From: Paguma larvata
Taxonomy: Eukaryota > Chordata > Mammalia > Carnivora > Viverridae
Length of the DNA: 64,000 bases
Direction: 5' to 3'
NCBI GenBank assembly: GCA_030068075.1
Contig: CM057841.1
Span: forward strand, 7,201,565 to 7,265,564
Of the stretch, positions 12,620 through 23,859 are shown in pieces. The position numbers and the translations under genes were made by a program. Numbering within the stretch: the stretch's first letter is position 1; every line of letters begins with the position of its first letter. The notes below the pieces were generated by a model. The model did not search any database. It saw only the letters and a list, made by a program, of their open reading frames with translations, and had not been told where the DNA came from.

Positions 12620-12925
12620 GCTTTATAGATTTTTTTAAAATTCCAGTATAATTAACATACAGAGTTAATTTTAGGTTTACAATACAGTGACAACAATTCT
12701 ATAAATTACGCCGTGCTCATCATGATAAGAGCACTCTTAATCCTCTTCTTTTTACCCATTCCTCCACCCACCTCCCCCACAGATTGTTCTCTATATTTAA
12801 GAGTCTGGCTTTTTGGTCTTTATTTTTCTTTATTCATTTGTTTAATTCCACATATGAATGAAATCATATGGTATTTGTCTTTCTTCCCCACAAGTCTGAT
12901 TTTCTTAATATTTTCTTTTCTATAG
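12620..12925 (-). mobile_element. L1 3' UTR fragment
   Basis: Antisense L1 end (ATTCCAGTATAATTAACATA, GTTCTCTATATTTAAGAGTC, CCACATATGAATGAAATCAT). Sits inside the terminal-inverted-repeat element at 12279-13103, right of a SINE. Confidence 0.75.
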
Positions 12926-13103
12926 CTTACTTTAAGAATAGGGTATATAATACATATAATATACAAAATACGTGTTAAGCAACTATTTATGTTAGTGGTA
13001 AGGCTTCCTGTCAACAGTAGGCCATTAGTAGTTAAGTTATACATGGATTTTCAACTGCATGGGGGTCGGTGCCCTAACCCCTACATTATTCAAGGGCCAA
13101 GTG

Positions 13104-13350
13104 TACTGAATACCCAGTGCTCGAGGATGTGGAACAATATTTCACACACTGCTAGTGAGAATGTAAAAGAGCACAGGCACATTGGAAGACACTAGTTTCT
13201 TAAAAGGCTCAAGACAACTTACCATACATCCCGACAATCATACACTTGAACATTTATTACAGAGAAATGAAAATTTATGTTCACACAAAGCCCTTTATGC
13301 AGATTTCATACCATCCTTACAACAGCTGAAACCAGGAAACCTCAAGTGAA
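13104..13350 (+). mobile_element. Old L1 fragment
   Basis: Diverged L1 ORF2/3' sequence (CACTGCTAGTGAGAATGTAA, GAGAAATGAAAATTTATGTT). The same L1 segment also appears at about 12,190-12,278, on the other side of the element at 12279-13103. Confidence 0.6.
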
Positions 13351-13355
13351 GGGGA

Positions 13356-13567
13356 TGGGGCACCTGAGTGGCTCGGTCAGTTAAGTATGAGATTTCAGTT
13401 CAGGTCATGATCTTATGGTTCAAGAGTTCGAGCCCCATATTGGGTGAACTCGTGCTGCGCTTCAAGTGAGCCCTACTTTTCTCTCTCTCCATTTCTCTCC
13501 CTTTCTGCCCCTTGCTCCCGTGCATTCTCTCTTTAAAAAATTTTTTTTAATTTAAAAAATTAAAAAG
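13356..13567 (+). mobile_element. CAN-type SINE
   Basis: Diverged, head GGGGCACCTGAGTGGCTCGG, ends in a T/A-rich tail. Confidence 0.85.
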
Positions 13568-14275
13568 AGTAAAGGGATAAACTAGTCATGTGTATTACTA
13601 ATAAAATGTATCAGTAGTGACACATCGTATATGTGTGTGTATCACTCACAATAATAAAACCATCCAGCAACTCAAATAAGTCTTCAGAGTAATTTGCAAA
13701 TGACAAAAAATGAAAAGCTTACATGCTCCCCGTTATTAAAACATTGTAAGTTTGTATATAGTAAATAATATTGTAATAACTTTTATCAAAATTATAAAAT
13801 TATATAAATAAATACAACACATCTATAAATCTATATAATCCGGTTATAAAAATGATTTTTATAGCATTCATAAAATTACACGATTATACTGATGGAAAAT
13901 GTAAGTGATTGCAGGAGGTAGGTTTGGATAGAGGGTATGAGCATAAACAGGTGTATGAGAGAATCTGTATTGATTACAGTTTTACATCCTGGTTGTGGTA
14001 GTGGTTTATGACTCTACATACGTAATTAAAGCTTCTTAGAATTATAACAAAACAAAACACCATGAAAATTTAATGAAATCCAAATAAGGTTAAGGGTTTA
14101 GCTAACAGTGTACTACCAATGTCATTTTCCTCGATTTAATAATAAAATGTGGTTTACATACTGGGAGATGTTAGGTAAAGGATACTAGGGAAGTCTCTGG
14201 ACTATCTTGCAAGATAAGCTAAATGATTTCAATAAGTTAAAATGATTTCAAATTAAACATTTTCAAAAATAACTT
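13568..14275. other. Intergenic AT-rich sequence
   Basis: Very AT-rich, possibly the remainder of an old L1 (TTTTACATCCTGGTTGTGGT at 13,981); no gene seen. Confidence 0.5.
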
Positions 14276-14478
14276 GGGGGGTGTCTGGGTGGCTCAGTTG
14301 AGCATCCAACTTCAGCTCAGGTCATAATCTCACGATTGGTGGGTTCCAGCCCCGCACTGGGCTCTGTGCTAACAGCCAGAGCCTGGAGCCTACTACAGAT
14401 GCTGTGTCTCCTCTCTCCACACCCCTCTCCCACTTGTGCTCTATCTCTCTCAAAAGTAAATAAAAACAAAACTAAAAA
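14276..14478 (+). mobile_element. CAN-type SINE, 3' side of ZNF614-like gene
   Basis: Flanks AATAACTTGG and AAAAACTTGG. Confidence 0.85.
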
Positions 14479-14499
14479 CTTGGAAGGTGGTTTTATAAA

Positions 14500-15704
14500 A
14501 TATCTGGTCATATTTATAAACTTAGTTACGTGAGTACAAATATCTGCTATCTTATAAATTTAAAACATAGTTTCCTTTTAAAATACTTCAAAAACCTAAC
14601 TTTACAAATCATATAATACAGGGTAGTCCTAGAACACTCCACAGAATAAATATTAGTCAGTGGTGAGGAAAGCAGACTCATTTTTAAAACTATGGAATTA
14701 CTGACAAGTAATATCTGAAAATGCGTATCAGGTGAATTATCTGATGTATACAATGAGGTCAGACTTGTAATATTTAAAAGTACTCAAACAGGGGAGTCTG
14801 GGTGGCTCAGTCAGTTAAGCATCCAACTTCGGCTCAGGTAACTATCTCACGGTTTGTGAGTTCAAGTCCCGCATCAGGCTCTCTGCTGTCAGCAGAACTG
14901 GCTTTAGATCCACTGTCCCTCTTGCTTCCCCCGCCCCCTGCCACTGCCCCTCAACTTGTACTTTCTCTTTCAAAATAAACAAACTGAAAAAAAAAATTTT
15001 TCTAAAGGCATTCAAATATTTACCACTTTCACAGGACTTCATTCCTTCATGAGTTCTCTGATTATGAGACTAAAGGTGTTCTACATTTAGCAGGTTCATA
15101 GAGTTAATTTCTATATGATTTCCTGACAAAATGAGGCAGGATGTACCACTGACATCCTGTCATATATATGTTGTCCTCCTAAAGTTTTTCTCCAGTGTGG
15201 ACTCTGACATTCACTGAGGTCTTCTTTCTGGGTAAAGGCTTTCCCATGGCCATGGTCATCATACATATTTTAAAAACCATATTTCTATGAACAATAAGCT
15301 AACTGATGATCTATGATGATCCCTGATAATAAAGTCCACCTTCTCAATGAAGGCCTTCCCAGTCTCTGCAGTCACAGAATTTGTCTCAGTATCCACTTCT
15401 CAGAATATAATGAAGCTAGGAAGTTTTGGTCAAGGCATCTCCATGCTGAATGTTAGTTTTTACAACATGTTTTCATTGACAGAAGATATGAGGTAAGGGT
15501 CACGGAAGGCACCACATTCATGGTATTCACCAGGTTTACCTCCTGGACAAGTTCTTTAATCTCCTCAGGGCACACATATGACAACAGGCAGGACCACAAT
15601 TATATTCCAATCCGCTGGAAACGCTGATGTTTAACGAAGTCTTGGTTGCCACAGAAGGCATTTCCACAGGCATCACCTTCAAAGGGCTTTTGTTTTGCAT
15701 GAGT
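14500..15704 (-). other. ZNF614: 3' region of ZNF614-like gene with fossil coding tail
   Basis: Just past the stop, in another minus frame, 15,600-15,670 reads MPSVATKTSLNISV, resembling the C-terminal extension of the related ZNF350/ZNF649-type proteins. Further down (15,030-15,420) the sequence is paralogous to 36,580-36,960 and 54,800-54,900, including decayed finger-like motifs (GEKALH/GKAF fragments), so the 3' UTR is old coding DNA. Two plus-strand SINEs (14276-14478, 14790-15003) interrupt it. No polyadenylation signal can be chosen with confidence. Confidence 0.55.
14790..15003 (+). mobile_element. CAN-type SINE, 3' region of ZNF614-like gene
   Basis: Lies between the fossil 3' region and the left SINE; tail 14,985-15,003. 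Confidence 0.85.
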
Positions 15705-17227
15705 TCACTCGTAAGTAATGAGTTGCGACTCTGTGTTAAAGGAATCTCCAACTTGACTGAATCTACCCATTTCTCTTGTGTGCATTTTCTTATGTTTAAC
15801 AAGGTTTGACAAGTGGGAGAAGGCTTTCTCACAGTCGCTGCATCCATAGGGTCGCTCTCCTGTGTGAGTTCTTTGATGGACATTGAGTACTGACTTTGTG
15901 GTGAAGGCTTTCCCACATTCACTACACTCATAGGGCTTCTCTCCCGTGTGAATTCTCTGATGGGTAATGAGACCATATTTGTGAGAATAGGACTTGCCAC
16001 ACTCAGTACACACAAAGGGAGTCTTTCCTGTATGACATCTCTCATGTTGTATGAGGCAGATCTTCTGGCTGAAGGCTTTACCACACTCCCCTGCATTCAT
16101 AGGGTTTTCACCTGTATGAGTTCGCTGATGTATAATGAGGGTGCGCTTTGTGGTGAACCCTTTTCCACATTCATTACATAAGTAAGATTTCTCTCCTGTG
16201 TGAGTTCGCTGATGTATAATGAGGGTGCGTTTTGTGGTGAAGCCTTTTCCACACTCACTGCACATGTATGATTTTTCCCCAGTATGAGATCGCTGATGCA
16301 CAATGAGATTACTCTTCACGGTGAAGCCTTTCCCACATTCACCGCATACATAGGGTTTCTCTCCGGTATGAGTTCGCTGATGTACAACAAGATAGCGCTT
16401 CATGGTGAAGCCTTTTCCACATTCGGTGCATATGTAGGGTTTCTCCCCTGTGTGAGTTCGCTGATGCACAATGAGGTTGCTCTTCACGGTGAAGCCTTTT
16501 CCACATTCTTCACAGACATAAGGTTTTTCTCCACTGTGAGTTCGCTGATGTGCAATCAGATAGCGCTTCATGGTGAAGCCTTTTCCACACTCACCACACG
16601 TGTAGGATTTCTCTACCATATGGGTTTGCTGAGGCATGGGGACACTGCTCTTCACACTAGAGCCTTTTCTGTAGTCATTGGTTATACAGACTTTATCTAG
16701 TGCAGGAGTTTTCTGATGTTTAGTAGACATGACATTTCTGGAGAAGGATTTCCCACATGGATCACACCCATGGGGCTTCTCTCCTCTGTGACCACCCTCA
16801 TGGTAAAGGAGCCGGGACTTCCTGATGCAGGTTTTCTTACCTTCGATGCATACTTGGGAGTTCTCTATGTTAGAAGTCCTCTGATGCTTAGAAACTTGGA
16901 ATTTAGTGCTGATGTGTTTCGCACATTCAAGGAATTCAATTCCAGTATACGCACGTTCATGATTACCATGTAGAAAAGACTTCTCATCTCCATTAAACTC
17001 ATCGGCCTTCTTTATTTCATATCTTCTCTTCTGGTTAACGAAACTTAAACTTGATTTCAAAGCTTTTCTACATAAGTCCAACACATGATTTTGCGTTAGG
17101 GCAAAATGTATTTTGCTCAGGTGAACAGCATTTGTAAATGCACTCTGTTCCCTGTATTGTTGCATGCTCTTCAGAAATCTGTGGTTTTGAGAGTGCTCTT
17201 GCAGATGACGGTCAATCTTCCTAATTC
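15705..17227 (-). CDS. ZNF614: Zinc-finger exon of ZNF614-like gene: spacer, three degenerate and ten C-terminal C2H2 fingers
   Basis: The exon starts after a TTTTTGCCTAG acceptor (17228) and ends at TGA 15707-15705. Residues 80-205 are spacer ([13 protein letters not shown]...). Residues about 206-281 hold three decayed fingers: one lost its second Cys, one its second His, one has no normal Cys pair. Residues 290-562 hold ten tandem 28-residue units joined by TGEKP-type linkers; nine keep CxxC...HxxxH, and the seventh (458-478) lost its first Cys through paired indels. Fingers 1-2 repeat as 3-4, and 5 and 6 share the helix [10 protein letters not shown] 24-residue tail follows ([15 protein letters not shown]...). 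Expected role: sequence-specific nuclear DNA binding with KRAB repression; the target is unknown. Confidence 0.9.
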
Positions 17228-17293
17228 CTAGGCAAAAAGAAAATAACAAATTCTCTCATGAGGACGGTATGGAATGAAAGTATTTTAAAGATG

Positions 17294-17512
17294 GGGTGCC
17301 TGGGTGGCTCGGTCAGTTAAACATCCAACTTCAGCTCAGATCGTGATCTCCCAATTCACGAGTCTGAGCCCCAAGTCAGGCTCTGTGCTGACAGCTTAGA
17401 GCCTAGAGCCTGCTTCAGATTCTGTGTCTCCGTCTCTCTCTGGCCCCCCGACTCACATACTGTTGGTCTTTCTCTCTCTCTCAAAAATAAACATCAAAAA
17501 AAATTTTTTTAA
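17294..17512 (+). mobile_element. CAN-type SINE, intron before finger exon of unit 2
   Basis: Flanks TATTTTAAAGATG and TGTTTTAAAGATG; 67 bp upstream (in transcript sense) of the finger-exon acceptor. Confidence 0.9.
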
Positions 17513-17534
17513 GTGTTTTAAAGATGACATAGTT

Positions 17535-17696
17535 GAGGTGGCTCTTTGGACAGAGAGAGAGGGAGACATAGATCTGAAGCAGGCTCCAGGCTCTGAGCTG
17601 TCATCACAAAGCCTGACATGGGGCTCGAACCCACGAACCATGAGATCATGACCTGAGCTGAAGTTGCTTAACTGACTGAGCCACCCAGGCGCCCCC
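17535..17696 (-). mobile_element. CAN-type SINE, truncated tail
   Basis: Antisense copy lacking the A-rich end; adjacent to the previous SINE in the opposite orientation. Confidence 0.85.
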
Positions 17697-17930
17697 ATGT
17701 GATCCCAGTTTAAAAGAAAATTATAAAGATGTAAGATAAAATAAATGGAAGATCCAAGGAGAGAAAAGGAGCATATTTAAGGCTAAACACCCACAAAGAA
17801 AAAGAGTTCTCATCTGGAGAAAGGAGTATGAGGAGGAGCTGTTTAGGTATCCTCAGACACCCTCACAGCTGTGACACTTTCTCTTCATGACTAGAACATA
17901 ACCTCGGCCATTCCCCTTGCTGCTTCTCAC

Positions 17931-18026
17931 CTGCACAGGTTCTATTCTGGATTTCATCCTCTGTCATCCATGCTTTGTCTCGGTGTTCCAATTTGGAGAG
18001 GGCATCTGGTTTGTTAGCCTGACAGC
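17931..18026 (-). CDS. ZNF614: KRAB-B box exon of ZNF614-like gene
   Basis: A 96-bp minus-strand exon with a CAG acceptor at 18027 and a GCAG/GTGAGA donor at 17931/17930. Continuing KRAB-A in phase it reads GCQANKPDALSKLEHRDKAW and ends RTCA. The family GEEPW is altered to RDKAW, so this B-box is divergent though open. It is spliced next to the finger exon at 17227, with the split glycine codon G/GA matching on both sides. Confidence 0.85.
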
Positions 18027-18157
18027 CTGTTCATGAGAAATGACAGAAGACTTAGATGCTTACGACTTGGGGTATAGTAGGTCAAGATGGGAAAATATTC
18101 CATTTTAGGGACAAAACAATTTCTCATATGCAAAGACTCTCAGGATAGAAAACATTA

Positions 18158-18448
<291 letters not shown>

Positions 18449-18526
18449 TTATATGATGTGAATTACTTTTATTAATATGGAAGAAGCATGAGGGAAGTTG
18501 TAATCACCAGAGCCTTATCTTTACAC

Positions 18527-18741
18527 GTTGTTTGTTTGAGAGATGGTACAAGTGAGCAAGAGGCAGAGAGAGAGTGAGACAGAGAGGGAGAAGTGGGGCT
18601 CGCCTGAAGCAGGGCTCATGTTTACCCAAAGCCCAATGCATGGCTTGTTCTCACCTGATGTGGGACTTGAATTCACAAACTGTGAGATCATGACCGGAGC
18701 CAAAGGCATAGGTTTAACCAACTGAGCCACCCACACACCCC
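18527..18741 (-). mobile_element. CAN-type SINE, diverged
   Basis: Just 5' of the KRAB-A exon of unit 2; several substitutions and a short insert (AGGCTCATGTTTACCC region). Confidence 0.8.
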
Positions 18742-18911
18742 TATATACTTTTCTAAAATGCATTTTAGTAGAAGCAAAATCCTTTCGTTATATATTTAAG
18801 CACCATTTTCTTTTTCGTTTATTTATTTTTCCTTCAACTTTTTATTTAAATTCTAGTTAGTTAACATACAGTGCAATATTTATTTAAAAAACAGAATTCA
18901 GTGGTTCATCA

Positions 18912-19130
18912 CAGGGCTCATGGGTAGCTCAGTTGGTTGAGCATCCAACTCTTGATTTCAGCTCAGGTCATGATCTCACAGTTCAGGAGTTTGAGCCCCA
19001 TGTTGGGCTCTATGCTGACAGGACAGAGTCTGCTTGGAATTCTCTCTCTCCTTTCTCTCTGCCCCTCCCCTGCTCATTCTCTGTATATCAAAATAAACAA
19101 CAAAAAAAAAAAAAACTTAAAAAAATAACT
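18912..19130 (+). mobile_element. CAN-type SINE in L1 3' UTR
   Basis: Flanked by AGTGGTTCATCAC at 18899-18911 and 19131-19144. Confidence 0.9.
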
Positions 19131-19276
19131 TAGTGGTTCATCACTTACCTACAACACCCAGTGTTCCATCTAAACAAGTGCCCTCCTTAACAACCATCAC
19201 TCATCTAGCGCACTCTCCCGACCTCCCTCCATTAACCCTCAGTTTGTTCTCTATCCTTAAGAATCTCTTATGGTTT

Positions 19277-19465
19277 GGGCCACCTGGATGGCTCAGTCAG
19301 TTGAGTCTGACTTCAAGTCAGGTCATGATCTTGTGGCCCATGAGTTTGAGCCCCATGTCAGGCCATCTGCTGAAAGCTCGGAGCCTGGAATCTGATTCAT
19401 AGTCTATGTCTCCCTGTCTCTTTGCCCCTCCCTTGCTCCCACTCTGTCTCTCTCTTTTGGTTTGT
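19277..19465 (+). mobile_element. CAN-type SINE in L1 3' UTR
   Basis: Head GGCCACCTGGATGGCTCAGT; interrupts the L1 block between AATCTCTTATGG and its continuation. Confidence 0.85.
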
Positions 19466-19840
19466 TTTCCCCTCTGTTTCCCCCCTTCCCATACGTTCAT
19501 CTGTTTTGTTTCTTAAATTCCACATATGAGTGAAATCATATGGTATTTGTCTTTCTCTGATTATCTTGCTTAATATAATACACTTTAGCTCTATTCACAT
19601 AGTTGCAAATGGCAAGATTTCATTCTTTTTGATCTCTGAGTAATTTTCCATTGCATATATATACCACTTCTTCTCTATCCATCAGTTGATGGAAATTTGG
19701 GCTCTTTCCATACTTTGGCTATTGTTGATAATGCTCCCATAAACATCGGGGTGCACGTACCCCTTCGAATCCGTATTTCTGTATCCTTTGGGTAAATACC
19801 TAGTAGTGCAAATGCTGGGTCGTAGAGTAGTTCTAATTTT

Positions 19841-20066
19841 TTTTTAAATTTTTTTTAATGTTTTTTATTTATTATTGAGAGACAGAGAGACACAGAGCAC
19901 GAGCATGGGAAGGGGCAGAGAGAAGGGGAGACTGTAGAATCAGAAGCAGGCTCCAGGCTCTGAGCTGTCAGCACAAAGCCTGACGTGGGGCTCGAACTCA
20001 CAAACCGCAAGATCATGACCTGAGCCGGAGTCGGACGCTTAACCGACTGAGCCACCCAGGCGCCCC
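19841..20066 (-). mobile_element. CAN-type SINE in L1 ORF2 region
   Basis: Flanks CTAATTTTTT on both sides; L1 reading resumes at AAGGAACCTCC. Confidence 0.9.
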
Positions 20067-22339
20067 TAATTTTTTAAGGAACCTCCATACTGTTTTTCAG
20101 AGTTGCTGCACCAGTTAGCATTTGCATCAACAGTGTAAGAGGGTTCCCCTTTCTCCATATCCTTGCCAACACTTGTTGTTTCTTGTGTTGTTAATTTCAG
20201 CCATTCATTCTAACAGATGTGAGGTGGTATCTCATCACAGTTTTGATTTATATTTCCCTGCTGATGAGTGATGTTGAGCAGCTTTTCATGTGCCTGTTAG
20301 CCATCTGGATGCCCTCTTTGGAAAAGTGTCTATTCATGTCTTCTTTCCATTTCTTAACGGATTATTTGTTTTGGGGTGTTGAGTTTGATAAGTTCTTTAT
20401 AGACTCTGGATACTAACCTTTATCAGATATGTCACTTGATTTCATTCTTTCTCATTGCTGCATAGTATTCCACTGTATATATATACCACTTCTTCTTTAT
20501 CCATTCGTCAGTTGATGGACACTTAGTCTCTTTCGATGATTTGGCTATTGTCGAAAGTGCTGCTATGAACATTGGGGTACACGTGCCCCTATGCATCAGC
20601 ACTCCTGTGTCTCTTGGGTAGATTCCTAACAGTGCTATTGCTGGGTCATAGGGTAAATCTATTTTCATTTTTTTGAGGAACCTCCACACAGTTCTCAGAG
20701 TGGCTGCACCAGTTTGCATTCCCACTAACGGTGCAAGAGGGTGAGTTGAGTCTGACTCAACTGTGCCTGTTTCTCCACATCCTCGCCAGCATCTATAGTT
20801 TCCTGATTTGTTCATTTTAGCCACTCTGACTGGTGTGAGGTGGTATCTCAGTGTGGTTTTGATTTGTATTTTCCTGATGAGTGACATTGAGCATCGTTTC
20901 ATGTGTCTTTTTGCTATTTGTATGTCTTCTTTGGAGAAGTGTCTATTCATTTCTTCCACCTATTTCTTCACTGGATTATTCGTTTTTCAGCTGTGGAGTT
21001 TGTAAGTTCTTTATAGATTTTAGATACTAGTCCTTTATCCGATATATCATTTGCGATTATCTTTTCCCATTCCGTTGGTTGCCTATCAGTTTTGTTGGTT
21101 GTTTCTTTTGCCGTGCAGAAGCTTTTCATCTTGATGAGGTCCCAGTAGTTCATCTTTGCTTTTAATTCTCTTCATAGGCTGCCTTTTAGTTCTGTTGGTT
21201 GTTTCCTTTGCTGTGCAGAAGCTTTTTATCTTGATAAGGTCCCAATAGTTCATTTTTGCTTTTATTTACCTCGCCTCCAGAGAGGTGTCTAGTACGAAGT
21301 TGCTATAGCCGAGGTCAAAGAGGTTGCTGCCAGTGTTCTTTTCTAGGATTTTGATGGTTTCCCCCGTCTCACATCTAGATCTTTCATCCATTGTGTATGG
21401 TATAAGAAAGTGGTTCAGTTTCATTCTGCATGTAGTTGTCCAGTTTTCCCAACACCAGTTGTTGAAGAGGCTCTTTTTTCCCCTGCTGGATATTCTTTCC
21501 TGCTTTGTCAAAGATTTGTTGACTACATAAGCACCATTTCAAATACTAAAAATAGGCAAATAACACCAGGACAAATAAAATATTTTACTTTACAAGAAAA
21601 CTTAACAGCCAATATGAGCATCAACCATGATCAGATTCCACATCCAGAGTTTACAAGATAGTGTTTTTAATAAATGTAAAAGAATAAGAGAAACCATACA
21701 ATGTATATCTAATGCAAACAGACCATTAAAGTTGATTAGGAAAATTTGGGGGGGGGGGAGAAACTTCTAATAGACAAACATACATACACATACATCTATC
21801 AGTGGACAAAAAACAGCATATCAGATACACTGTAGTAAGCTGGAATATAATGGAAGAAATTACCAAAAATGCAGCACAGAAGAGAAGGAAAACATAAGAA
21901 AGTGGTTAATAAACATAAAGTATAGTGTCAAAAGATCTGATGTATACCAGCTTATAGTTTCTCAAAAATAAAAGGGAGTAATGGAGAAGCAGTATCCAAA
22001 GACCTAAAAGGTGAAAAACTCACAACTAGTTAAATACTCGGAACCTCAGATTCATGACTCTCAATAAACTCCAAGCAGGAAATCTATACCTCAACGCGTT
22101 AGAGTAAGACTATGATACGCCAAATGCAAAGGGAAACTATAAAAGCATCCAGAGAGAAAAGTCAGATCACCTATCCCAGAAACAACCAAATTCAGAAAAG
22201 AATGTAATATTCATTTCAAAGTCCTGATTTTTTGTGCCAAAATGGCCAAGCATGGAGACCATTTGATATTGAAACACAGAACTCTCCTTGTAAAGTGTGG
22301 ACAGCATTGTCTACTTCTAGTCACAATGACCATATTCAA

Positions 22340-22720
22340 CACTACTGCCAACAGAAGAAACCCACCTGAATCTCAGTGTCCAGACTTTTCACTGAGGTCT
22401 CATGATTTATCCATGACTCACTGAAACACAGACTACATCGCTGAACTCAATCTCCAGGTTCCTTCCCCTTCCTGAGGTCACCTGGCTCAAAGCCACAAAT
22501 CACATGGTTGGTCTTTCTGGCATGGACAGTTTCATCTTGAGTTACCTCATTAGCACAAATTATTTAGGGCCTACATGGGTCACTTCATTGACATAACCTA
22601 TAAAGTGTGGTCCCCATGGCCCATGATGAATAACAAAGACACTCCAATTACACAGGTAATTCCACGTGTTTAGAGGTTACCTCATACAATTATGCATGTG
22701 ACTTCCATCTTGCTAACAGA
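22340..22720 (+). mobile_element. LTR-like repeat, family A, partial
   Basis: Similar to the right halves of 23,860-24,790 and 47,280-47,960 (CACCTGAATCTCAGTGTCCA, TGGTTGGTCTTTCTGGCATG, CATTAGCACAAATTATTTAG). Confidence 0.5.
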
Positions 22721-23019
22721 ACCCGTCCTTTGATGACTTTGATGTAACATGTGGTAAGGAACTAAAAAGTAAGAATCTTATATGAGCAGACGGGGAGAAA
22801 CTGAGGATCTCATTTGATCAGCCCTTCTGGAAATGAATCCTGCCAACAACCCAGTAAGTGAGCTTAGAAGTGTATCCTTCCCCACCTGAGCCTCCAGATC
22901 AGACGCCACCCTGGCGTCTTTGATTACAGGCTCAGGAGGGAGTGTGAAACAAAGTACCCAGCAGCGACACGACAAGAAAATTTGGCTTTTGGCCCTGATT
23001 CCAAGTACATAGAACTCCA

Positions 23020-23730
23020 AAAATGCCTAGAATCTCCAGTGCTAAGTGTTCTGTGTGCTAATGAGATAACTGGTAGCCCAGGCCATCACAACACTGCAGG
23101 ATGGGGGCTGGATGCCAGAGGAACAAACCTGTGGTTACAGGTTGGAACTTTTGGCCCTACCTCCCAACCTCCACAGAGGGGAGAAGGGTTGGAGATGGAG
23201 TTTAATCACTAACGGTCAATGATTTAATCCATCATGCTCACATAATGAAATCTTCGCAAAACTCGCAAAACTACAGGTTCAGCAAACTTCCAAGTTGGTA
23301 AGCACATTGAGGTCCTGGAAGGGTTGCAGCCCCCCCAGCTCTGTCCTGAGAAAGGGACCATGGAAACCATGATTTAGAGCCCGTCAGAAGTATCTGGGTG
23401 GCTCGGTCAGTGAAGCATTCAACTTCACCCAGGTCACGATCTTGCAGTTTGTGAGTTCGAGCCCCGCATCGGGCTCTGTGCTGACAGCTTAGAGCCTGGA
23501 GTCTGCTTTGGATTCTGTGTCTCCCTCTCTCTCTCAAAAAATAAATATACATAAAAAAAAAAATTTAGAGCCCATCAGTCAGTGCACAGGAGACCAAGAC
23601 TTGTGATTGGCATCTGAGTTGGGGGCATTCTTAAATCTCTGTAACCAGTTCCTAACTGCAGGTACTCGGTGTCAGAGAAGTCGTGTTAGAAGAGATCACA
23701 TATTTGATGTCAGGAGGAAAAAACCTAATA
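23020..23730 (+). mobile_element. LTR-like repeat, family B, with SINE insertion
   Basis: Second copy of the repeat at 1960-2650 (CTCACATAATGAAATCTTCG, GTTCAGCAAACTTCCAAGTT, TTTGATGTCAGGAGG end). Its central part is replaced by a SINE at 23388-23562 that has target duplications. Confidence 0.55.
23388..23562 (+). mobile_element. CAN-type SINE in family-B LTR
   Basis: Flanked by ATTTAGAGCCCGTCAG and ATTTAGAGCCCATCAG. Confidence 0.9.
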
Positions 23731-23859
23731 CAGTGTCAAAGCCGTTCTGAGTAAAAACAACATGGTCTAGCTAAATCTTGCTAAAATTACTGACCACAGA
23801 AAATATGAGATAAAAAATATATGCTGTTTGAAGCTGCTAAGTTTTGGAGTAGTTTGTCA

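Larger units (their letters stand above)
12279..13103. mobile_element. DNA-transposon-like element with terminal inverted repeats, twice interrupted
   Basis: Left end TGACCCTTGAGCAAC and right end ATTCAAGGGCCA are inverted repeats of each other with mismatches; both are followed inward by AACTGCATGGG-type sequence. A SINE (12413-12616) and an L1 end (12620-12925) are inserted in it. I recognise the ends as a common mammalian element but do not assign a family. Confidence 0.55.
18825..21535 (-). mobile_element. L1 cluster (minus), 3' UTR and ORF2 end, with internal repeat of L1 sequence
   Basis: Antisense carnivore L1: 3' UTR at 18,825-19,500, then ORF2 C-terminal part. The minus strand at 20,432-20,959 encodes an L1 ORF2 C-terminal fragment ([40 protein letters not shown]) with interruptions. 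ORF2 positions at 19,610-19,800 appear again at 20,440-20,650, and 21,076-21,175 repeats at 21,177-21,266, so a second L1 piece (about 20,437-21,176) is inserted in or recombined into the first. Three SINEs lie within. It fills part of the long intron of unit 2. Confidence 0.85.

Noticed and set aside
16284..16973. Plus-strand frames within the finger exons (also 38,285-39,232)
   Set aside because: They are antisense shadows of the repeated finger codons (repeating FSTFxAxxGFLS pattern).
20432..20959. 175-codon minus-strand frame as a host gene
   Set aside because: It is the C-terminal part of an L1 ORF2 relic.
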